Below, piece by piece: positions 43,383-52,400 of a DNA stretch of 64,000 nt (positions are counted from its first letter, which is position 1; the number at the start of each line of letters is the position of its first letter). The notes below the pieces were generated by a model. That model was given only the letters and a program-made list of their open reading frames with translations, ran no database searches and was not told the origin of the DNA. Source of the stretch: JBPOIC01 sp052034865 (GTDB lineage: Bacteria; UBA10199; JADFYH01); NCBI GenBank assembly GCA_052034865.1, contig JBPOIC010000039.1, positions 1-64,000 on the forward strand, in the 5' to 3' direction. The translations under genes and the position numbers were made by a program.

Positions 43383-43733
43383 CTACAAAATCTCCAACAC
43401 CTTCTCTGGCGGCCGACCTAAGGCCGCTTTTTTATGGTGCACAACAATCGGTCTTTCCAAAAGGATGGGATTTTGGATGAAGATTTGAATCCATTCCTTG
43501 TGCGAAAGATTTTTTCCTTTCAGTCCCAACTCCGTAAAGACTGCTTCTTTGGTACGCACGAGTTCTTCCGGCTTAAGCTTGAGCATATTCAACACTTCTT
43601 CCAGCTCAGAGGCAGACGGAGGATGCTTCAGATAGTCAATTACTTCTGGTTGAAGTCCTCGATTTAAAAGGAGCTCTAAAGTTTGTCTGGATTTTGAACA
43701 GCGGGGGTTGTGATAAATTTTGAGAGTGCTCAT
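43383..43733 (-). CDS. ArsC/Spx-family arsenate reductase-like protein
   Basis: This 116-residue thioredoxin-fold protein of the glutaredoxin-dependent ArsC family begins STLKIYHNPRCSKSRQTLEL. The nucleophilic Cys is at about position 11 and PILLERPIVVHHKKAALGRP (about 88-107) supplies the anion-binding Arg. MLKLKPEELVRTKEAVFTEL is the usual middle block. Start at 43731-43733 is chosen to fit the family; an upstream in-frame ATG at 43775 would add 14 unrelated residues. No arsenic resistance genes are nearby, so the physiological substrate (arsenate or another oxidant) is uncertain. Confidence 0.85.
   Translation of the reverse strand: MSTLKIYHNPRCSKSRQTLELLLNRGLQPEVIDYLKHPPSASELEEVLNMLKLKPEELVRTKEAVFTELGLKGKNLSHKEWIQIFIQNPILLERPIVVHHKKAALGRPPEKVLEIL
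43409..43433 (+). terminator. Rho-independent terminator for the FadL gene, embedded in the arsC-like CDS
   Basis: GCGGCC (43409-43414), loop GACCTAA, GGCCGC (43422-43427) and six T form a perfect intrinsic terminator for plus-strand transcription. It lies within codons of the convergent ArsC-like gene (the AALGRPP region). Confidence 0.7.
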
Positions 43734-43801
43734 AGAAGATTTCTGAAATAGGTTGAGCTGATTTTTCGAATTCACTCAACGGTTGGTTTTTTGATCTTAC
43801 T

Positions 43802-44374
43802 CTACCTTTTTACCTCTCCATGCCGAAAACAACTCACTAAATGATCATTCACCATTCCCACCGCCTGCATGTGGGCATAAAGGATTGTAGACCCTACGAA
43901 ATTAAATCCTCTCTTTTTTAAATCCTTGCTAAAGGCATCGGAGATGGACGTTTTGGCGGGAACTTCTTTCAAGCTTTTATACCCATTTTGAATTGGCTGA
44001 CCCTCCACAAATTGCCATTGGTAATCACTAAAACTTTTGAACTCCTCCAGGAGCTTTATAAATGCCCTGGCATTTTGAACGGTTGATTCTATTTTCAGTC
44101 GATTGCGCACAATACCGGGATTTTGAAGCAGGGAGTTGATTTTCTTCGCATCGTAGCGTGCAATTTTTTCGACCTCGAAATGATCGAAGGCCTGACGGTA
44201 ATTTTCGCGCTTCTTTAAAATCGTTAACCAGCTCAGCCCTGCCTGCGCACCTTCGAGAATTAAAAATTCAAAAAGCAATCGATCATCATAAATCGGCACA
44301 CCCCATTCTTCATCGTGATAGCGGATATAGAGGGGATCCTTGTCTGCCCAGGGACAGCGGGAGGAGGATGTCAT
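43802..44374 (-). CDS. tag: DNA-3-methyladenine glycosylase I
   Basis: Tag removes 3-methyladenine from alkylated DNA in base excision repair. The 190-residue protein starts SSSRCPWADKDPLYIRYHDE and continues EWGVPIYDDRLLFEFLILEG and AQAGLSWLTILKKRENYRQA (about 22-60), with the substrate-pocket Trp, Tyr and Glu residues. The zinc-binding set is complete by eye: Cys in RCPW, His in YHDEEW, and the C-terminal HLVSCFRH. It is divergent from the mutase gene 123 bp away, so the two promoters share that spacer. Confidence 0.93.
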   Translation of the reverse strand: MTSSSRCPWADKDPLYIRYHDEEWGVPIYDDRLLFEFLILEGAQAGLSWLTILKKRENYRQAFDHFEVEKIARYDAKKINSLLQNPGIVRNRLKIESTVQNARAFIKLLEEFKSFSDYQWQFVEGQPIQNGYKSLKEVPAKTSISDAFSKDLKKRGFNFVGSTILYAHMQAVGMVNDHLVSCFRHGEVKR

Positions 44375-44497
44375 ATTAGTCCTTTAGGGATTTTTTTGTG
44401 CTTGTTGTTAAATAGGGGGGTTATGTTTCCAAAGCTCAATGTTGAAAAGACATGTCACTTGACCCTAACTGAAAAAATTCCTACATGTCAAAAATCT

Positions 44498-46480
44498 ATG
44501 AACACAAATCCTTCCAAACCCACACGGGACGATGTTTGGCTGATGCGCACCTATTCAGGACACACCACCGCAAAGGCCTCCAATCAACTCTATCGCCAGA
44601 ATCTGGCCAAAGGTCAGACAGGACTTTCTGTCGCTTTCGATCTGCCGACGCAGACGGGTTACGATTCAGACCATCCGCTGGCTCAGGCCGAGGTTGGAAA
44701 GGTTGGTGTGCCGATCTGTCATATTGAAGATATGGCGACGCTTTTTGATCAAATCCCTTTAAACCAGATGAACACCTCGATGACGATCAACGCGACGGCG
44801 CCCTGGCTTTTGGCCTTGTATGTCGCGGTCGCCGAACGTCAGGGTGTGAAATCCCAAGCCCTCCAGGGCACGACTCAAAATGACATTCTTAAAGAATACC
44901 TCTCGCGCGGAACCTATGTCTTTCCCCCCGCGCCTTCTCTACGTCTGATCACCGACATCATTGCGTACACCGTCAAACACATTCCAAAATGGAATCCGAT
45001 CAACGTCTGCCCCTATCATCTTCAGGAAGCAGGAGCGACGCCCGTGCAGGAGCTGGCTTATGGGCTGGCGAATGCGATTTGCGTGCTCGATGCCGTGAAG
45101 GCCGCAGGTCAGGTTTCAGCCGATGATTTCGACAAGGCCGTCGGGCGCATTTCGTTTTTCATGGATTCAAGCATTCGCTTTATCGAAGAAATTTGCAAGG
45201 CACGGGCGTTTAATCAGCTTTGGGAAAAGATTACCCAGGAGCGCTACGGTGTGAAAGACCCGAAACACCGCCGTTTCCGCTATGGAGTTCAGGTCAATTC
45301 GTTAGGACTCACCGAGCGCCAGCCGGAAAATAACGTCCAGCGCATTGTTCTTGAAATGCTTGGTGTGACACTTTCCCGCGATGCCCGCGCGCGTGCGATC
45401 CAGCTTCCCTGCTGGAATGAGGCGTTGGGGCTTCCTCGCCCATGGGATCAGCAATGGTCTTTGCGCATGCAACAGGTGATCGCTTACGAAACCGATTTGT
45501 TGGAATACGGCGATATTTTTGAAGGCTCCAAAGTCATCGAGACAAAAACAAAAGAATTGGCCGAAGCGGCGGAGGCCGAGCTGAATAAAGTGCTTGAGAT
45601 CGGAGGTTCGGTCGAGGCGCTGGCATACATGAAACAGCAGATGGTTGCCTCCAATGCCCAGCGGGTGAAAGCCATTGAGGAAAAATCGATCAGGGTTGTG
45701 GGAGTGAACTGTTTTACCGAAAGCGCAGAATCTCCTCTGACGGCGGATGCCGAAGGAGGCATTTTAAAGATTGATCCCAAAGCGGTGGAAGAAAAAATCC
45801 AGTCGCTCCAGGAATTTCGTCGAAATCGAAATGAGAAAGAAGTCACGGCGGCACTCAAAGCCTTGAAAGAAGCTGCGATGGGATCCTCCAACATCATGCC
45901 CGCCTCCATTCAGGCCGCCAAGGCCGGTGTGACCACCGGGGAATGGTCGAATGTGTTGCGTGAAGTTTTTGGCGAATACCGTGCTCCCACAGGGGTGAGC
46001 GGCGTAAGTGCGGCTTCTGATACCGAAGCACTGAACCTTGCCTGTGAAAAGGTAAATGCCTTTGAGAAAAAGACAGGAGAGAAATTACGTATTCTGGTTG
46101 GCAAACCCGGACTCGATGGTCATAGCAACGGGGCCGAGCAGATCGCCGTGCGCGCCCGCGATGTCGGGATGGAAGTGATCTATCAAGGGATTCGTCTCAC
46201 GCCCCAGCAGATTGTCGAATCCGCCTTACAGGAAGGTGTGCACCTCATCGGACTTTCCATCCTCTCTGGTTCGCATCTTTCCTTGATTTCCGAAATCCTG
46301 CGTTTAATGAAAGAAAAAGGCATCGGAAAAATCCCGCTGGTCGTGGGAGGCATCATCCCCGAATCCGACCAGAAAACCCTTCTCCAACAAGGTGTTGCCA
46401 GAGTTTATACTCCCAAGGATTTCGAGCTCAATCAGATCATGAGTGAGATGGCCGAGGTCGCCTTGAAAGCAAAATCCTGA
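44498..46480 (+). CDS. Ethylmalonyl-CoA mutase (MeaA/Ecm type, B12-dependent)
   Basis: This adenosylcobalamin-dependent mutase of about 660 residues has the N-terminal barrel and the C-terminal B12 domain in one chain. RTYSGHTTAKASNQLYRQNL, then AKGQTGLSVAFDLPTQTGYD and MNTSMTINATAPWLLALYVA, are the MeaA/Ecm signatures. The family form TAKASN in place of typical methylmalonyl-CoA mutase sequence points to ethylmalonyl-CoA. The cobalamin domain has GKPGLDGHSNGAEQIAVRA (DxHxxG, His about 550) and later LSILSGSHLSLI. The enzyme converts ethylmalonyl-CoA to methylsuccinyl-CoA in the ethylmalonyl-CoA pathway of acetate assimilation. I use ATG 44498, which fits family length; ATG 44423 in frame is an alternative. 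The other pathway genes (ccr, mcd) are not in the window. It converges on the synthase gene with 4 bp between stops. Confidence 0.85.
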   Translation: MNTNPSKPTRDDVWLMRTYSGHTTAKASNQLYRQNLAKGQTGLSVAFDLPTQTGYDSDHPLAQAEVGKVGVPICHIEDMATLFDQIPLNQMNTSMTINATAPWLLALYVAVAERQGVKSQALQGTTQNDILKEYLSRGTYVFPPAPSLRLITDIIAYTVKHIPKWNPINVCPYHLQEAGATPVQELAYGLANAICVLDAVKAAGQVSADDFDKAVGRISFFMDSSIRFIEEICKARAFNQLWEKITQERYGVKDPKHRRFRYGVQVNSLGLTERQPENNVQRIVLEMLGVTLSRDARARAIQLPCWNEALGLPRPWDQQWSLRMQQVIAYETDLLEYGDIFEGSKVIETKTKELAEAAEAELNKVLEIGGSVEALAYMKQQMVASNAQRVKAIEEKSIRVVGVNCFTESAESPLTADAEGGILKIDPKAVEEKIQSLQEFRRNRNEKEVTAALKALKEAAMGSSNIMPASIQAAKAGVTTGEWSNVLREVFGEYRAPTGVSGVSAASDTEALNLACEKVNAFEKKTGEKLRILVGKPGLDGHSNGAEQIAVRARDVGMEVIYQGIRLTPQQIVESALQEGVHLIGLSILSGSHLSLISEILRLMKEKGIGKIPLVVGGIIPESDQKTLLQQGVARVYTPKDFELNQIMSEMAEVALKAKS

Positions 46481-46484
46481 ACCC

Positions 46485-49400
46485 TCATTTTTTCTCTTCC
46501 ATTTGCTGCACCAGTTGATCTGCAAGCTCTGAAATCGTTGGTCCTTTTAAAAGAAGGGCAATCGGAAGTTTGGTCTGAAGCCCTTGCTCGATTTCATTTT
46601 TGAGCTCAATGGCCATAAGAGAATCGAGTCCCAAATGATTGAGCGATTGCCCCGGCTTTAAACTTTCGGATGTCGATCCCAAAACACGCGCGAGTTTTTC
46701 AGAAATCACCGAAAGAAGCCATTCCCGGCGCTTTTCAGGCGGTTTCTTCAAATAAATTTCATATAAATCCTGTGGAGCTAAACTCGAAGGCACTCGATTT
46801 TGGGTCGTCTCAGGAGATTCCAGTTTTTTTAGCCAAAGCCTTCGTGATTCGGGCAAATTCTCCTGAAGTTTTTTTTGATCCCACGAAACAACAATCGGAT
46901 TGCGTGTCGAGAATCCCGGTGGATCCAACAAAAGTTTCTCCAAAACTCCAAATCCCTGATCCAATGAAAGAGGGTGAATGCCCCAGGCTTGCATCCGTTC
47001 CACCGTTTTTTCATGGGTTGCCATTCCGACTTTGGCCCACGGTCCCCACACAATGCTTTGTGAGACAAGACCTTCCCGATTTCGCGCATGCGCCAGTCCA
47101 TTCAAAAACGCATTGGCAGCGCTGTAGTTTGACTGTGCGTAAGATCCCATCGTGCCTGAAAGTGATGAAAAAAGAATAAAGTAATCCAGTGGGATGGAGC
47201 GCGTGGCCTCATGCAGGTAAAAGGCTCCCATCGCCTTGGAAGTAAACACGCTTTGAAAATTTTCTTTAGTTTGATGCAGCAAAACTCCATCTTTCAGAAC
47301 TCCTGCGAGATGAAAAATTCCTCGCAAGGGCGGAAGATTTTTTTGAAGGACATCGAGTAACGAATCTACCTCCGATCTTTTTGAAAGATCGGCCGAATGG
47401 ACAAGCACGTGCGCACCTTCATTTTTCCAGCGGACCATTTCCTGAAGCTGATGTTCGGTGGGAGATTTTCGACTCACCAGAAAGAGATGACGGGCGCCTT
47501 TTGAAATCATCCATCGGGCAAGCTCAAAGCCCAAACCTCCCAGACCTCCGGTGATCAGATAACTGGCATCCCTTGAAAATGAGAACTCATGGGGTTTTGC
47601 CGCGAATGTTTTCGGGCGTTCGTTGAAAGTGAGAACAATTTTTCCCGTATTTTTACGCTGGGCCATGAAGCGAAAAGCATAAGGCGCGTCGCTGATGGGA
47701 AAGGTTGTATGAGGGATTGGTTTTAAATGTTGATGTTCAAATTGAGAGATGAGTTCCGTGAAGAGTCGATGGGTAAGATCCTGGCGCTCGCGGAAAATGC
47801 GGTCCAAATCGATTGCAAAATAGGAAAGACTTTTCTGAAACGGTAAAAGCCCCAAGGCATGATTTTGATAGATATCGCTTTTTCCGATTTCCAGAAATCG
47901 TCCAAAAGGAGCAAGGGTTTGCAGGCTTTTGGAAATAAACTCCCCGGGAAGCGAGTTGAGCACAAGATCGACTCCGCGATCTTGAGTGAGAGTGAGAATC
48001 TCTTCGGCAAACTTTGTCGTGCGTGAATCAAAAACATGTTCCACACCCAGCGATTTTAAATACGCGCGTTTTTCATCGCTGCCTGCAGTGGCGAAGATTT
48101 CCAATCCTGTTTGTTGAGCGAGTTGAACGGCGGCCAATCCAACGCCACCGGCACCCGCATGAATGAGAATTTTTTCTTTTTTTCGCATGCGTCCCAGATC
48201 ATGCAGGGCATGGGTGGCGGTCAGAAATGCCACTGGAACACTGGCCGCTTCTTCAAAGTTTAAATGTGCAGGTTTTAGCACAACGAGTGGAGCCGCGGTC
48301 GTGACGAAGTTTCCAAAGCTGTAGGGTGCAATTGCGATGACTTCATCGCCGACTTTAAAACCTTTCACGCGTTCGCCCAGACGCACAATTTTTCCCGAAC
48401 ACTCAGCGCCCAAAGGAACGGTCGTCTCACGCGCGCCGGGGTAAAGGCCTAGCGCTTTCAGGACGTCGCTGAAATTAAGACCCGCCGCTCTGACGACAAT
48501 TTCCACTTCATGATCCCCTGGCGCACGACGCACAACCGGTCGAAATCCCATCCCGTCCAGACTTCCGGACTGAACTATTTCCAGGCGATAGGCATCGAAA
48601 TCCTGAATGGATTTGTTTTGCTGTGGAGTCTTCGCAGGTGTTTCCGATGCAATTTTCAGACGGCACACCCATCGTCTGTTTTCGCGAATTAGAAATTCAT
48701 CTTCGTGCGTCGGCCGCATCAGCGTTTGAGTGAGGAGGGTGATTTCTGAAGAGGTCGGATGAGAAGGCAGATCAATGAGACAGAGAGAGAGTTCGGGGTG
48801 CTCCAGCTGTACGCTTCGAAGCATTCCCCAAAGGGCGGTCGCACTGACACCAGGATTTTCTGGGTCGAACGGATGCGCCTGGGCGCCCTGAGTGACCACA
48901 GTCAGCTTTGGGTAAGAGGGGAGATCGGCTTGCAGGAGCGTTTTCAAAAAGGCGAGAAAATCGCCACAGATTTTTTCAGCCTCCGATATCCCTTCGAAAG
49001 ATAAAGGATCGCAGAGAGAATCCATTTCGATCAAAAGATGCTGGCATTCAGACTGTCCCACATGAAACAGGTTTTTTGCATCAGACTCAGACGACTCATT
49101 TTGGATCTCATCCTGAAAACTTTTCCAACTCTTCGTTAAGACACTCTGTCCCTTTTCTCGAAGTTCTTTTGCAAGAGGACTCGCTTCGTTGGCTGTCAGC
49201 ACCAGCCAGGATTCAATTACCTTTACCTCCATCGGAAGAGGTGTTTCATCGATTTCCCATTCCTGCTCAAAAATCAGATTCTCGTTTGACGATTGGCTTG
49301 CCTTTGAAATCTTTCCCAGCCCCGTCAGATGAAGACCCGAAATTATTCCCAAAGTCTTTCCTTCGACATCAAAAAGAAAAATATCTGCCACGATCTTCTC

Positions 49401-52400
49401 ATCCAAAAAAGTGTCCGACTTTATTTTTGCATAGCTCCAGACCGTACTTCCCAAGTCTTTCTTTAAAAAAATCTCATCGATGCGGACTGGAAGATAGAGA
49501 TTTTCAATCGATGAAGATTCTGGAAGAGCGGCTGCCACCACTTGCAGGCAGGCATCCAGAAGGGCGGGATGAAAAGGAGCACTTTGCTCGGGGCTCTCTG
49601 CTTTTAAATTTTTCGGACTTTCAATAAATCCTAGCGCTTCTCTGTTATTTTTAAATAACTTTTGAATTCCCTGAAAAGACGGTCCGTACTCCAATCCTGC
49701 CCACTTTAGCTTTTGATAAAAATCCTGCACGCCAACAGACTCACACACCCTTTCGCGAATGAAATGGAGGGATAGAGTTTCATCTTTCGATTCCGGTTTA
49801 TTCCTTTCATAAGCGATTTCGGCACACGCCTGAAGGGTTTGGTCTGAATCCTCTTGAGAATAAATTTCAAATTCTGATTTGTAAGAAAGAGAGGAAGTGG
49901 AGCGGAGGATGAGAGTCTTTTGTTTTCCTTCATCCAAAAAGAGCGGTTTTTGAAATGAGATCTTTTTCAAAACGATAGAATCCTGCGCGTTTTGTTTTTT
50001 TCCTGCTTCGTAGAGATACGCGAGAGAAGCGGTTGCTGGAAAAAGGATTTCTTTTTGTACACGGTGATCGAGCAGGTAGGGAAAGGTTTTAAGGTCGATC
50101 CGGTGTTCAAATACCGATTCTGATTTTTTTCGTTGGATCGGCAAAAGTGCACTGGATGGTGCTTTGCCCCATTCTCCAAACCAGTAGGATTCCCTTGCAA
50201 AAGGATAAGTGGGGGCCAGCGGCAAGGGTGGAATCGTTTGTCCAAACACAGCTTTCCAATTGACCCACAGGCCGTGCTGATAAAGCGCCGATAAGGATTT
50301 CAGCATTTGATCGCGATCTTCTCCCTCATTTTTAAGACTTGAAAGCCAAAGCCTGGTGGTTCCTGTTTTCGCGAGCCCTCGTTTGGCCAGCAAGGTGAGG
50401 ATGGGTTGCGGTCCGATTTCAATCAAGGCGTCGGCGCCTTCACGGATGAGCGTTTCAATGCCGGTAAAATAGCGGACAGGCTCACGCAAATGTTTGCGCC
50501 AATAAGTTGCGGTGGGTGCTGTTTCGAGAAGGTTTCCGGTCCGATTTGAAATCAGTGGAATCTGAGGTTTATAAAAAGAGATCTCTTTCGCTTTTTCTTC
50601 GAACGCATCAAGGATGGGATCCATCAAGGGAGAGTGAAAGGCATGTGATACATTCAAAGTCTGGGTGGCAATCTCAAGCGTAGTGAATTCATCTTGAAGT
50701 GCTTCAATCGCTTCCCGTTTTCCAGATAAAACAAGGGCTCTGGGTCCGTTGAATGCGGCAATCGAAACCTCGTGGGCGTAAGGTTTCAGCGAGGATTCAA
50801 TTTGCTCTTCAGTTGCAATAACGGCGAGCATGGTCCCATTTTTAGGAAGGCCATGCATGAGTTTTGCACGATGCGCGATGAGCGTAAGACCCTCTTCCCA
50901 TTCCATCACCTTTGCGACACACGCGGCAACATACTCGCCCACGCTATGACCCAGGACAAAATCAGGTTCAATTCCCCAGGATTTCCATAGCTCGTACAAG
51001 GCATACTCGAGCGCAAAAAGTGCCGGCTGGGTATAGAGGGTTTCGTGGATGAGAGCGGGATTCATTTTAGAATCAAAAAGAATCGAAAGTAATGAAGTCT
51101 CAAGCACGGGTTTCAAAATTCCGTCGCAACGATCCAGCACTTTTCTAAAACAGGGCTCGGATTCATACAGCGAGCAGCCCATTCCCACATATTGCGATCC
51201 CTGGCCGGTAAATAAAAAAGCAATTCTGGGTTTCTTCTTTTGAGAGACAGAAAAATGAATTGAAGATTCTTTCGAGAAACCCTCTTTGTTTTCTAAAAAC
51301 GATAAAACAAAATCGGACAGATTTTTTTTAAGCTCGTCCAGGGAGCATGGCAGAAAAAGCGAACGATGCTCAAAATCCGCTCGTCCTGCACATGCGGTGA
51401 AACAGACCTCCTTCAGGGAAAGATAAGAATTATTTTGAAGATAGGAAATCCAGCGTTCTGCGAGTGTTTTTAATCCCTCCACACTTTTAGCCGAGAGCTT
51501 GAAAGGATAAAGGTCTGCATCCTTAAGTTCGGTTGGAAGGGAATCTTTTTGCCTGGCTTCATTTTCTTTATTTATCCAGATTTCTTCAGGACCTCCAACA
51601 ACCACATGGGCATTGGTCCCGCCAAATCCAAAAGAGCTGATCCCTGCAAACCTTTGCCTGTTCTGAAAATTCCATGACATCATTTGAGTGGGAATCGAAA
51701 GTTTCAAGGCAGTCAGATCAATGTGCGGATTGATTTTTTTAAAGTGGAGGTGCGAAGGAATTTGACGATGTTTCAAAGAAAGTAAAACCTTGATGAGCCC
51801 GGCAATTCCGGCGGCAGCTTCCAGATGTCCAAAGTTGGTTTTGACCGATCCGACTTTGCAAGGTGAGTCTGAAGGGCGATTTTTTTGAAGCACTTTTCCC
51901 AAGGCGGCCATTTCGATCGGATCACCCAGTGGAGTGCCCGTGCCATGGGCCTCCACGTAATCGATTTTTTCGGATGAAATTTTAGCTCTTTGCAAGGCCT
52001 GTAGAATCACATCCTGCTGGGCCTGCCCGTTCGGTGCGGTGAGTCCGTTGCTGCGCCCATCCTGATTGACAGCCGATCCACGAATGATTCCCAAAATTTC
52101 ATCTTTATCTCGCACGGCCTCTGCAAGACGCTTGAGAATCACCACTCCACAGCCTTCGCCACGCACATAACCATCCGCTTTCTCATCAAAAGTTTTGCAG
52201 CGCCCTTCAGGGGACATCATCCGTGCCTGTGAAAAGGCGATGTTAAGCTCCGGTCTTAAGATCAGATTGACGCCTCCCGCGAGGGCCAGGTTGGATTCCA
52301 TTCTTCTCAAACTCTCACAGGCCATATGCACGGCGACAAGGGATGAGGAACAGGCCGTGTCGACGGCAAGACTGGGTCCCTGAAAATCAAAAAAGTAAGA

